NCBI GenBank assembly: GCA_018823285.1
Contig: JAHJIQ010000003.1
Span: 124,001-188,000 of the forward strand
Length of the DNA stretch: 64,000 nt
DNA from: Pseudomonadota bacterium
Lineage (GTDB): Bacteria; Desulfobacterota; Desulfobulbia; Desulfobulbales; JAGXFP01
Direction of reading: 5' to 3'
The position numbers and the translations under genes were made by a program. Of this stretch, positions 7,610 through 15,900 are shown one piece after another (position 1 is the stretch's first letter; each line of letters starts with the position of its first letter). A model generated the notes under the pieces. The model saw only the letters and a program-made list of their open reading frames with translations. It did no database searches and was not told the origin of the DNA.

Positions 7610-7842
7610 CTCTGCACCTCGATAGTTTTTATGCCCAACGATGCTGCGATATCCTGCATCCTCCCATCCAAACTGAGAAGCGGGCATCTCAACAACAAGG
7701 CACACTCAAGAAAATAGGCATCGTACGCATAAATCTTTTCCCGACAGGCTATTTGCAGTGCATTCTTAATTTCGATATCCCGAAGTTCAACCGGAATATT
7801 CATCGTTTCATCAAATGCTCCCAAAGCCTCATCCGCAGACAT
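7606..7842 (-). pseudogene. PIN-domain (VapC-like) toxin, N-terminally truncated
   Basis: 78 codons match the C-terminal half of a PIN ribonuclease. KIYAYDAYFLECALLLRCPL carries the conserved Asp of the third acidic motif, and LLSLDGRMQDIAASLGIKTIEV is the closing strand-helix. The N-terminal half with the first catalytic Asp is missing: an in-frame stop lies two codons upstream of the ATG. The relics at 5340 and 6527 keep a few upstream codons (AIRRRAR), confirming that the original protein was longer. Probably inactive. Confidence 0.7.
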
Positions 7843-7979
7843 TCTAGCCTAGGAACAACGGAAGTCAATTCACGAAAAACGTGGATTTAACTCATACCAA
7901 ACTGAAAAATAAATCTATCCGTTTTCCTGGCCTGTCTCCCGTTTTGAAGAGAAAAATAGATTTGTCCCGGTTTTCCGTT

Positions 7980-8051
7980 CTCCTTTCTTCTGCCACGGTT
8001 CATTACATGATACCAGGCTCCGGGATATTCTATTCTAAGCGGTCTTGACAT
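7980..8051 (-). pseudogene. RAYT N-terminal fragment
   Basis: An ATG at 8051 with a good SD (AGGAGATAC) starts MSRPLRIEYPGAWYHVMNRG, identical to the RAYT at 7425 over 20 residues. After RGRR the sequence turns to unrelated codons and stops. It is a second transposase copy reduced to its first 25 codons, and its upstream edge (8077-8098) cuts the end of the collar gene at 8072. Confidence 0.85.
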
Positions 8052-8071
8052 GTATCTCCTTTACCACACCA

Positions 8072-8671
8072 TCACCATAAGTCAAAGGAAGATTTGACCC
8101 CTCTTTTAATGTAGGCAAGAGCGTAATACTTCGGTTTATAGTTATCAATCATATGACTATGAGGATCCGTTTCTAAATTAGTATTACCTCCTGTATATCC
8201 TGTTTGATTAGGTATATTTGACATATCTGCATAACCGTCTGCACCATCATCAAACATCCTCGGCGCTCCTCCTCCAACATATGTACTTGTATGACTATGG
8301 TTTGGCATCTCGGTAAGACCCAATGTGTGCCCCACAGTCGTACTAGATCCTTGGGGGTTTCTTGGATCATCTCCGACGGTTGAAAGAATGGCACCCAAGA
8401 TAAAACGGTCGACGAGGTTTGGGGTAGTGACCGAACCGTGGACGCTGCCATCACAGAGGGCCCAGCCGCCGGGAACTGTTGTGCCGGACCACATGACAAT
8501 TACATCTGGCGGGACGGTGAGATAATTGCCGGTGGTGGCATTTCTTATTTCTTCGGTGCCGCTTACAGTGATCCCGTCAACTGTTACATCAATTTGGGCG
8601 GCAGTTGTATTTCCAGAAAGTCCGAATGTCAGCAGCAATGCGGCAATTATTGTAATAGTTGTTTTTTTCAT
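8072..8671 (-). CDS. Secreted tail-collar-domain protein, copy 1 (C-terminus replaced)
   Basis: A 199-aa protein with a Sec signal peptide (MKKTTITIIAALLLTFGLSG, cleaved near TTAA). A short beta-rich stretch is followed by a phage tail-collar / microcystin-dependent (Mdp) domain: WSGTTVPGGWALCDG, TPNLVDRFILG and the His-rich segment MPNHSHTSTY. SD AAGGAG precedes the ATG at 8671. Its two downstream paralogues end YYALAYIMKL, but this copy ends YYALAYIKRGVKSSFDLW because the RAYT element edge replaces the last codons and probably the terminator. Collar domains normally trimerise in phage fibres; a secreted, non-phage version suggests a surface or extracellular role (inference). Confidence 0.8.
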   Translation of the reverse strand: MKKTTITIIAALLLTFGLSGNTTAAQIDVTVDGITVSGTEEIRNATTGNYLTVPPDVIVMWSGTTVPGGWALCDGSVHGSVTTPNLVDRFILGAILSTVGDDPRNPQGSSTTVGHTLGLTEMPNHSHTSTYVGGGAPRMFDDGADGYADMSNIPNQTGYTGGNTNLETDPHSHMIDNYKPKYYALAYIKRGVKSSFDLW

Positions 8672-8910
8672 CTTTTTCTCCTTCATGTGTTTGATATAGA
8701 CAACGAATTGGTTGATTTTATTTTTCCGTTCGCACAGGGAGCAAAATACAATCCTGCCCCCGGAAAACTTTTCATTGGGAGCTTTCTCGCGCATATAATG
8801 CTATAGGAGCGACCCCATGCTTTCCCCAATATACTCTTCATACTTTCCTCCTTTTTAGTGATTGATTTTTCCATTACTCCCTCCATTGTTTCGTTAATGG
8901 TTTTTGAGAT

Positions 8911-8943
8911 AAAAAAAGGTGGTTGATCACAAGACCAACCACC
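8911..8943 (-). terminator. Terminator of collar gene 2
   Basis: On the minus strand the stem GGTGGTTG/CAACCACC (8936-8943, 8918-8925) is followed by seven T (8917-8911), 58 bp after the stop at 9001. An almost identical element follows collar gene 3. Confidence 0.85.
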
Positions 8944-9000
8944 CCATATTCACAATTATTGAAACATCTATAGTTTTCTACATTCAGACACTTAAATCGC

Positions 9001-9591
9001 TTACAGTTTCATGATGTAAGCAAGTGCGTAGTGTTTTATCTTGTTGTTTGTGATCAAATGATCGTGTCCTTGACCTCCACCAGATCCACCGTCCGTAGTA
9101 TGGTTGGCACCTGCATCTGCTCCGGTAGGCTGGACACCCCCCAAAGTACCAGTTTGAGCTTCATGTACCCAAAAGCCTGCACTACTCCCAACGCTAGTTG
9201 TTAAATTTTTATAAGTATGTGTATGTGATGGTATCTGAGTCTCGTTCAGGTTGGTATTATCTGTTGAACCTGTAGCATTACCAGCCCCAATTGCAACAGT
9301 GGTTCCATCAGCCCCGAGGATGAAGCGGTCAACCAAATTCGGTGTTGTAACAGAGCCATGAACGCTGCCATCACACAAAGCCCAGCCGCCGGGCACTGTT
9401 GTGCCGGACCACATGACAATTACACCTGGCGGGACGGTGAGATAATTGCCGGTGGTGGCATTTCTTATTTCTTCGGTGCCGGTGACGGTGATCCCGTCAA
9501 CTGTTACATCAATTTGGGCGGCAGTTGTAATTCCAGCAATTCCGAATATCAGCAGGATTACGGCAAGGATTGTAATAGTTGTTTTTTTCAT
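9001..9591 (-). CDS. Secreted tail-collar-domain protein, copy 2
   Basis: A 196-aa paralogue of the 8072 gene, nearly identical over the first 100 residues at both protein and DNA level (about 8440-8700 versus 9357-9620), which points to recent tandem duplication. It has a signal peptide MKKTTITILAVILLIFGIAG, the collar core GGWALCDGSVHGSVTTPNL and the His segment QIPSHTHTYK, then a Gly-rich loop (GGSGGGQGHDH) and the usual end YYALAYIMKL-like HYALAYIMKL. The central region differs completely from copy 1, so the variable part is the loop that would be exposed. Own SD and terminator; independent transcription is likely. Confidence 0.82.
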   Translation of the reverse strand: MKKTTITILAVILLIFGIAGITTAAQIDVTVDGITVTGTEEIRNATTGNYLTVPPGVIVMWSGTTVPGGWALCDGSVHGSVTTPNLVDRFILGADGTTVAIGAGNATGSTDNTNLNETQIPSHTHTYKNLTTSVGSSAGFWVHEAQTGTLGGVQPTGADAGANHTTDGGSGGGQGHDHLITNNKIKHYALAYIMKL

Positions 9592-9828
9592 CTTTTTCTC
9601 CTTCACGTGTTTGATATAGATAATGAATTGGTTGATTTTATTTTCCGTTCGCACGGGGAGAAAAACAAACTCCTGCTCCCGAAAATCTTTTCACTAGGGG
9701 CTTTCTCGCGCATATAATGCTATAAGACTGACCTCATGCTTCCCCCAATATACCCTTTAACTTTCCTATCTTTTATTGGTTGATTGCTCCATTTATTCCT
9801 CCATTGTTTCGTTAGTAGTTTTTGAGAT

Positions 9829-9861
9829 AAAAAAAGGTGGTTAATCACAAGATCAACCACC
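9829..9861 (-). terminator. Terminator of collar gene 3
   Basis: Stem GGTGGTT/AACCACC (9836-9842, 9855-9861) with a seven-T tail on the minus strand (9835-9829). Same sequence family as 8911-8943, so the terminator was duplicated with the gene. Confidence 0.85.
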
Positions 9862-9918
9862 CCGTATACACAATTATTGAAACATCTTTGGTTTGCTACA
9901 TTCAGACACTTAAATCGC

Positions 9919-10497
9919 TTACAGTTTCATGATGTAAGCAAGTGCGTAGTATTTTGGGATAATTGATGTAGATGCCGGAGCTGATCCATAACCAACAGTA
10001 ACATTATGCGAATGGGGTCCATCTCCAGTGGTCCCAGCGGCGGCCAGTTTCCATCGAGGATCCCCTTCTACTTGGCCAACTCCATTAGGAACTCCCATTT
10101 CCCCTGACGTATGAAAGTGTGATCCATTAGTGTTTGTAGCACCTGTATGAATGTGATCAGGCAAATAATGGCTACCGCCTTCTGAATCTACGGGGCGAGT
10201 CGTTCCATCTTTTCCACCGAGTATGAACTTATCTACCAGATTTGGGGTCGTGATGGTGCCGTATGTACTACCATCACATAGGCCCCAGCCAACAGGGATG
10301 GGGCCTTGAGTATTGGACCACATGATAATTGCGCCGGTGGGGACGGTGATCAGGTGGCCCTGGTCGTTTTTTATGCCTTCGGTGCCGGTGAGGACAGCGC
10401 CGTCAACTGTTACGTCGAAAGTGGCGGCGTGGGTGATGGAAACTAGGCCGAAGATCATCAAGGCGGTGGCAAGGGTTATCATTACTTTATTTTTCAT
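9919..10497 (-). CDS. Secreted tail-collar-domain protein, copy 3
   Basis: A 192-aa, more diverged paralogue. The signal peptide MKNKVMITLATALMIFGLVS is followed by HAATFDVTVDG, then the collar motif PVGWGLCDGSTYGTITTPNL and DKFILGGKDGTT. His-rich strands (YLPDHIHTGATN, SHFHTSGE, GPHSHNVT) come next and the end is YYALAYIMKL. SD AAGGAG precedes the ATG. Probably the oldest member of the array, given its divergence. In phage fibres, paired His residues in such domains can coordinate iron; whether that holds here is unknown. Confidence 0.82.
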   Translation of the reverse strand: MKNKVMITLATALMIFGLVSITHAATFDVTVDGAVLTGTEGIKNDQGHLITVPTGAIIMWSNTQGPIPVGWGLCDGSTYGTITTPNLVDKFILGGKDGTTRPVDSEGGSHYLPDHIHTGATNTNGSHFHTSGEMGVPNGVGQVEGDPRWKLAAAGTTGDGPHSHNVTVGYGSAPASTSIIPKYYALAYIMKL

Positions 10498-10602
10498 CTT
10501 TTTCTCCTTGGTGTTTGTTGCTATTGAATTTTATTTTTTATTTTTTTTATCCGGAAGACAGATATAGAGATCTGCTCCCTGACCGGGTTTGGCTCCGTTT
10601 AT

Positions 10603-10857
10603 TTAATTCAGGTCGGGATCAACGTCGTCGGGGGCGCCGTCGCCGTCGGTGTCGGCGTATTCGACCAGTCGGTTGTTGACCATATCGTGCTGATAGTTGA
10701 TTTCCGCTTTTGCCAGTGCCGGGTCACCATAGATGACTTTGCTGATCCGGTTCAGGTCGTCGTAGACGTATTCGACCTCGTCAGTGACGGCGTGTGCTGT
10801 GTTTGACAGGCACCATGCCATCAGCAACATCGATATAATGAGAGTTGTTTTTTTCAT
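10603..10857 (-). CDS. Small secreted peptide with one YD repeat and a calcium-binding tail
   Basis: 84 aa: a Sec signal peptide MKKTTLIISMLLMAWCLSNTAHA, one RHS/YD-type motif (VEYVYDDLNRISKVIYGDP), and the acidic end DTDGDGAPDDVDPDLN typical of thrombospondin type 3 / Ca-binding loops. SD CAGGAG precedes the ATG. Both motifs recur in the large proteins at 12989-24681: TSP3 repeats in the adhesin, and a lone YD motif at the adhesin C-terminus. It may be a separate adaptor or a fragment left by recombination; the signal peptide and SD argue for expression. Confidence 0.65.
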   Translation of the reverse strand: MKKTTLIISMLLMAWCLSNTAHAVTDEVEYVYDDLNRISKVIYGDPALAKAEINYQHDMVNNRLVEYADTDGDGAPDDVDPDLN

Positions 10858-10901
10858 AGCACCAATACTCCTGATGTTTATTTGTTACTTCTCAACTTAA
10901 G

Positions 10902-10916
10902 GTCACAATTTGTGAC
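10902..10916. promoter_or_regulatory. Palindrome GTCACAATTTGTGAC, candidate ORF6N-protein site 1
   Basis: A 15-bp perfect dyad about 30 bp beyond the stop of the ORF6N gene and about 45 bp upstream of the 10857 start. It shares its core TCACAAWTTGTGA with the palindromes at 11225-11251 and 11463-11477. Confidence 0.5.
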
Positions 10917-10944
10917 ATTAAAACGCAACCAACTGAAATTATTA

Positions 10945-11445
10945 TTAAAATCCGATCTTTCTTTTTGGTTTACTATCTGCTTCAAGCAATTGCCGGATCG
11001 CCTCGAACACAATTCCGAACTGTTTGTCGTACTTCGATTCCATCTCTTCAAGTTTCTTTTTCAGTTCCTTATGCCCGGCAAGCATTTCACGGAGTTTGGT
11101 AAACGCCCGCATGATCTCGATGTTGACCTGTATTGCCCGTTCGCTTCGTAAAACACTGGAGAGCATGGCAACTCCCTGTTCGGTAAAGGCAAATGGGAGA
11201 TATTTGGAATATTTTCCCTTACCTTCTAAGATCACAAATTGTGATCTTAGAGATTCGAACTCATCTTTGGTGAGTTCAAACATAAAGTCTTCAGGGAACC
11301 GCTCAATGTTTCTTCGAACAGCCTGTTTGAGGGTTCTCACCTCAACCCCGTACAGTTCTGCGAGGTCCTTATCCAGCATCACCTTCTTCCCTCTCAGGAA
11401 GTAGATCTTGCCGGTGATGTTTTCGATCGGGATCAGGGCGCCCAT
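10945..11445 (-). CDS. ORF6N-domain (KilA-N-related) DNA-binding protein
   Basis: A 166-aa protein whose N-terminal 120 residues match the ORF6N fold: [47 protein letters not shown], and [19 protein letters not shown]. Its C-terminus is a coiled coil ([21 protein letters not shown]). The family is common in prophages and mobile islands and is thought to bind DNA; the targets are mostly unknown. An identical palindrome core lies before, inside and after the gene, which suggests self-regulation. A helper of the neighbouring secreted proteins is possible but unsupported. Confidence 0.88.
   Translation of the reverse strand: MGALIPIENITGKIYFLRGKKVMLDKDLAELYGVEVRTLKQAVRRNIERFPEDFMFELTKDEFESLRSQFVILEGKGKYSKYLPFAFTEQGVAMLSSVLRSERAIQVNIEIMRAFTKLREMLAGHKELKKKLEEMESKYDKQFGIVFEAIRQLLEADSKPKRKIGF
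11225..11251. promoter_or_regulatory. 27-bp perfect palindrome inside the ORF6N gene
   Basis: Two 13-bp arms (TCTAAGATCACAA and its reverse complement TTGTGATCTTAGA) around a single central base, encoding the conserved peptide LRSQFVIL. The core equals the flanking sites. Part of the symmetry may be a by-product of the conserved peptide, but a 13-bp perfect arm is more than codon constraint requires. Confidence 0.5.
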
Positions 11446-11462
11446 TTATATCACCACCGAAC

Positions 11463-11477
11463 ATCACAATTTGTGAT
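11463..11477. promoter_or_regulatory. Palindrome ATCACAATTTGTGAT, candidate operator of the ORF6N gene
   Basis: A 15-bp perfect dyad ending 18 bp upstream of the ORF6N ATG (11445). The position is suited to autorepression of transcription or translation initiation. Confidence 0.5.
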
Positions 11478-11503
11478 CTCCAATTCTTTTGAATATTTCT
11501 TTG

Positions 11504-11559
11504 TTGGGTTTTTGAACCCAAAACCATCGTTGGGTTACATTCTTCAACCCAACCTACGC
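11504..11559. repeat. REP palindromes left of the RAYT gene
   Basis: Two stem-loops with the same stem: TTGGGTT-tttg-AACCCAA (11504-11521) and TTGGGTT...AACCCAA followed by CCTACGC (11530-11559). The CCTACGC tail recurs, inverted or direct, in the REPs at 12203-12446. Confidence 0.8.
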
Positions 11560-11592
11560 AGGGATACGTGGATTAACCCAATATTTTATTGT

Positions 11593-12182
11593 TTATTCCC
11601 AATTGGTGTTTTCAAATATTAACTTTTCTGCTGCTCCCCAATCTTTGGGGTATAAACCTTCTTTTACAAAGCGGTGAAAGGTTGAATTGGGCCAATCTTT
11701 CGGCGCCGTTACATAGCCATGTTTCACCGGGTTGTAATGGATGTATTCAACATGCTTTTTGTAATCGTTTTCATCGCGGATCAGGTGTTCCCAGAACCGG
11801 CGCTGCCAGACGGTTTGTTCTTTCTTGTTGCTCCTTGCTTTTGACGGGGTTAATTTCGATCCGTTAAATTGTCTTGTAAACCGGCTTTTCACCCTTCGGG
11901 TATAAGTTTCGTACGAGCAGGCAAGCTGCTCAACTCAGCTTTAATCAGTCGCCAGCGGGTGGAGAAATCGTGGTCATCGTTGGGCAATGTCCACATGCAA
12001 TGCATATGATCCGGCAGAAGAACCATCGCATCCACAGTAAACGGATGTTTTTCCATCACATGCCGAAAGACGTTTTTTACAAGTTGCACCGAATCGGTTT
12101 CACATAAAATCGGTTGCCGTTTAAACGTCACCACGGTGAAAAAATAGGTCCCGCCCCCAACCCGCGCCCGCCGATAATTCAT
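11593..12182 (-). pseudogene. RAYT transposase (IS200-like, Y1), frameshifted
   Basis: The first frame (11889-12182) runs MNYRRARVGGGTYFFTVVTF to LLPDHMHCMWTLP, carrying the HUH motif DHMHCMW, and then RWRLIKAELS before a stop. The second frame (11593-11892) continues with QRRFWEHLIRDENDYKKHV, YIHYNPVKHGYV and FHRFVKEGLYP, the usual C-terminal half with the catalytic Tyr region. The join is a single-base frame change near 11889. A 40-bp repeat found elsewhere in the window (11905-11944) lies just before the break, so insertion of that repeat may be the cause. Programmed frameshifting is possible but no slippery run is seen. Confidence 0.8.
11905..11944. repeat. 40-bp REP-like palindromic repeat, copy A (inside RAYT)
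   Basis: AGTTTCGTACGAGCAG, a short spacer, then CTGCTC and AACTCAGCTTTAA; the core GAGCAG/CTGCTC forms the stem. Other copies are at 36349-36388, 52585-52622 and 56850-56886, all intergenic. Here it is read as the codons KAELSSLPARTKL of the transposase. Confidence 0.8.
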
Positions 12183-12202
12183 CGATCATCATTACCCACA
12201 AA

Positions 12203-12446
12203 CGTAGGTCGGGTTGAAGCGAAGCGTAACCCGACAAATCAAAGCAATTCCCAATCACCCCAAACCGATTATTGCGTAGGTCGGGTTATCCAACCCGACA
12301 AAAACAAAGTTTTTCGCATGCAACCAATTCAATTTATTCGACATCAAACAATCCAAACATTTCGTTTTATTGTTCGTAATCAGTTTCATTGGCAATTACG
12401 TGTTGATCAGCCCCCATTATTGTTGGGTTTGCCAACCCAACCTACG
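12203..12446. repeat. REP palindromes right of the RAYT gene
   Basis: Three stem-loops: TCGGGTT...AACCCGA preceded by CGTAGG (12203-12236), TCGGGTT-atcc-AACCCGA preceded by GCGTAGG (12275-12299), and TTGGGTT-tgcc-AACCCAA followed by CCTACGC (12423-12446). Stems and the GTAGG/CCTAC tag match those at 11504-11559, so the transposase is embedded in its own REP/BIME-like set. The rest of 12183-12499 holds no gene I can support. Confidence 0.8.
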
Positions 12447-12499
12447 CTGCTGTCCCGGTTTCGTTCCGTTTTGTCCCCAGCCGGGCCGACGATGTGTAA

Positions 12500-12967
12500 T
12501 TATTGTAAAACATTGCGAATTCTTGGATGTACAAACCAAATTCCAATAGGGAAAAACCAAATTAGTAACATTGTGCCAATATAACGATCAAAGTCTAATA
12601 ACTGTCTCGCCTCAGCAACAACCAAAGACCTGGCAACAAAATAAACCTGATAAACAATACAAAACATTACAACCATGTGAAAAACCAGAAAATATGAAGG
12701 GGGATTAAATTCCCAAACAGTTTCAAGAAAAATGATATATATCACACTCAGTGAGAAACAGATTTTCAATAACGTTGTAGATTTTTTCAAGAAAGCCTCG
12801 ACCTTATTTTGAAGGACAATCCCTAAAAGAAAAATCCAACCAAACATTATGCAGAAAAATAATGAAGTCCCAAATGGTATTAACTCCCCAATTATCAATG
12901 GGAAAATCATCGCGCAAAAAACGACCCAAGTTGGAGAGCTGGAAAAAAATTTTTTGATTTTATCCAT
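12500..12967 (-). CDS. Four-TM membrane protein, possible immunity protein for the RHS tip
   Basis: A 155-aa protein of unknown family. Hydrophobic segments lie at about 13-35, 37-53, 66-84 and 90-112, with a further one near the C-terminus (IGTMLLIWFFPIGIWFV). It begins 22 bp after the RHS stop on the same strand, is AT-rich like the RHS tip coding sequence, and has no recognisable enzymatic motif. RHS toxins are normally followed by a small cognate immunity gene, and a multi-TM immunity protein would fit a tip acting at the membrane. Position and composition are the only support. Confidence 0.6.
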   Translation of the reverse strand: MDKIKKFFSSSPTWVVFCAMIFPLIIGELIPFGTSLFFCIMFGWIFLLGIVLQNKVEAFLKKSTTLLKICFSLSVIYIIFLETVWEFNPPSYFLVFHMVVMFCIVYQVYFVARSLVVAEARQLLDFDRYIGTMLLIWFFPIGIWFVHPRIRNVLQ

Positions 12968-12988
12968 GAAAATTCTTCATATAAAGCG

Positions 12989-15900
12989 TTAATCTTCACA
13001 AGGTGGGGGAACATTGTCTTCCAACCAACCCAATAGATTTTCCAAATCTTTACTAAAGTCAATTTCAAGTTTTACTCCTAAGAGAAGTACAAGCTCAAGA
13101 CTGACTTTTGTAAGAGCCCAATTACCTTTTTTTATACCAAGTAATAAATCCCAACTTTTACCATCCAAAATATCTTGCACAGAATTACCAGTGCCAGGTA
13201 TTGGCCTATTAAAGAAATCACGTTTTGATGGATATGGATGTCCAGCGCTTTTTCGCTCTGCTCCAATCCCAATAGTTATTGGACCAGGTTTTAATGACAA
13301 TTTTCCTCCCTGAGAAACATACTCCTCTCCACCCAAAGGATAGTGAGAGGAACCGAAGTCTGCCTTGGCTGTCGCTTTAATACCCCCAAAACTAAACTTT
13401 ACAGTTCCATTGAGGCCCATAATGGCTTCTGCATTAATGCGGTCACCAAAAAGCAACCCCATCGGATCCACTGCATTCATCGGATTCCCACCGACGTAGC
13501 CATACAAATTAATCCCACCTTCCAACCCAATCGGATCAGCCGTTATATACCGCCCAGTCTTGGGATCATAATACCGATTCCAATTATAATGCAGTCCCGT
13601 TTCAGCATCGTAATATTGGCCGGGAAACCGCAAATTATTCACCACACCCTCATTATAAACCTGCGCCTCACCAAACGGCAGATAGGCCGCCGCCCAGACA
13701 ACCTCTCCCGCCCCGTTCACCAACTGCTGCGGGGTCCCGAGATGATCGTTAATAAAATAGTAAGTTCCGGCCTGCAAACCACCATAAACAATCATCGCCA
13801 CCGGCTCGCTGCCGAGATAGATATAATCCCGGAGCGGAGTGCCAACGCTATCGGTTTCAGCGATCAGGTTATTGAACATATCGTAATGGAAAACGGTGGT
13901 CACCCCATCGACAGTTTTGGTCACCCTTCTGCCGGAGGCATCATATTCATACTGGGCTTGGACGACCTGATCTTCTAACAGGTTCTCCCATTTTTTGACC
14001 GTTTTAGAAGCCGTCTCCAGCCGGTTGTCGTCGGTATAGGTGAAGATAAAGTCAATATCGTCGATGATACCCTGATAGCCGCCATCCTGGCTGCCGAAGC
14101 CTTCGCTTTTCTCTATCTTGCCGGTAGCGGAAAGCAGATAGGTGTCTGTTGCACCGAGGTTGATGGTGGTCGGAGTCGGCTTGCCGGTGATCTTCCGGAC
14201 GCTGGTGTCATCATAGTATTCATACTGGTAATCAAGAACGCTTCCGGCAGTGATCCCTCGCAACTGATATCTGTCGTTAAAAGTCCGGTCGACTTTGAGG
14301 ATAGCGGGATCAGCAGGACCGATCTCGTAATCTTCCACCGGGCCGAACGGCATGAAGGTGATGTTCTGGAGCACCGGCGAACCACCGGCGGAGATTGAAG
14401 AGACTCGGCCATTGATATCCCGCCCGTAGGTAACGTTCATCCCGCTCGGGTAGACGATACCGGAAAGATCGTAACTGACCGGGTCATACTGGTAATCGAC
14501 ACCGGCTATGGGGATGCCGGTATTGGTTCTCTCTTCCAGATCCAGTTGGCCGAGGTCATTATAGGTGTAGACGGTGGTGCCGGAGGAGTCGATGACCGAG
14601 GTAAGGCGCCCCTTGCCGTTAAGCCCAAGATCATAGGTGAAAGAGATATTCTCCGCCGGATTGTCAAATACGATACCGGTAAGCCTGTAAATGGCGTCGT
14701 AGGTATAGGTGACGACAATTGGCACAGAACCGGGGTATTTGACGGTTTTCGTGTTGTTGGCCATGTCATAGGTGTAGGTGGTCTTGCCGGAATCGGGAGA
14801 ATCGACGGACAGGACACGGCCCAGATCATCGTGTTCATAGATAGTTACCTTGTTGACACCGTCGGTGACATCATAGGGATTCCCCTGGATGTCGTAGGTG
14901 TAATCGGTAAGCACATCGCCGGTTTGGGTATGCTGGTTGATTCGGGCCATACGGTCGAAGTGATCGTAATAATAGTCTGTAACCCTGTTCCGGGCATCGG
15001 TCACCGTTTTGGTATTGGCCAGGTAGTCGTAATCGAACCTGGTTACCTTTTCAATCGCCTCATCGTTATGGTTGATGATCTTCCAGAGTTTACCGGGACT
15101 CTGGTATTCAAACCTCTGCCAGCGGGTCATCAGATCGTCTTTATCATAGGCGGAATCGATGGTGCGGTTACCTTTGGCATCGTAACTGTAGGAGAGGTAA
15201 TTGCCCTCCATATCGGTGATCTTTTCAAGCCTGCCGTAAGTCGGGTCGTAGCTGTAGGTGAGGACCCGGCCGCCGCTGTCGGTTTCGGTGTGAAGATCGC
15301 CTGCGGTATTGAAGCTGCGGGCAGTTGAAATTCCGTTGATAGCAGTGGTGAGGAGCCGGTTGCGACCGTCATAGGTGTAGGTGGTGGACTGGCCGTTGAT
15401 ATCGATCATTGTGCGCGGGTTACCGGCCAGATCATACCCGGCCTGCGGGAACTGGGTCTGTGCTCCCACCGGAAGTGGATGGTCAATACTGAGCAGGTCG
15501 CCGGTAACCGGATTATAAGTGTAGATCGTGGTGTCTGCGGTATCCGGCAGGGGGCCGTCGATAGTTTTCACCAATCCCTTACCGTTTGCATCCTCATCGT
15601 AGGTGAAGACGGTGATCCGTTCTTCATGGGCTACAATATTGCCGTTCACATCTCTGGTGTAGCCTTTTTCGGTGATCTTATAGACCAGGTTGGTGAGTGC
15701 TCCTGTTGTCGGATGGTTGAAATTGTAAATTGTTTCCTTGATTCCGGCGCCGGGAATGACACTGGTTTCCCATTTACGGGTGACTTCATTGATGTTCGGA
15801 TGGTATTGGTAATGGATTGTACGTTCCGCCGCGCCACCAACGACATTCAACTCCACCTGCCCGGGACTTCCCCAGGCATTGAAGCCTGAATAGATGTCCT

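Noticed and set aside
8683..8841. Small leader ORF (MKSILGKAWGRSY) with a good SD upstream of collar gene 1
   Set aside because: The homologous leader of collar gene 2 has lost the start codon (TTAAAG in place of ATGAAG), so the peptide is not conserved; the leader similarity more likely reflects tandem duplication.
14546..15328. Plus-strand frame opposite the RHS YD repeats
   Set aside because: Val/Gly/Ile-rich periodic translation is the mirror image of the YD repeats; no start signals.
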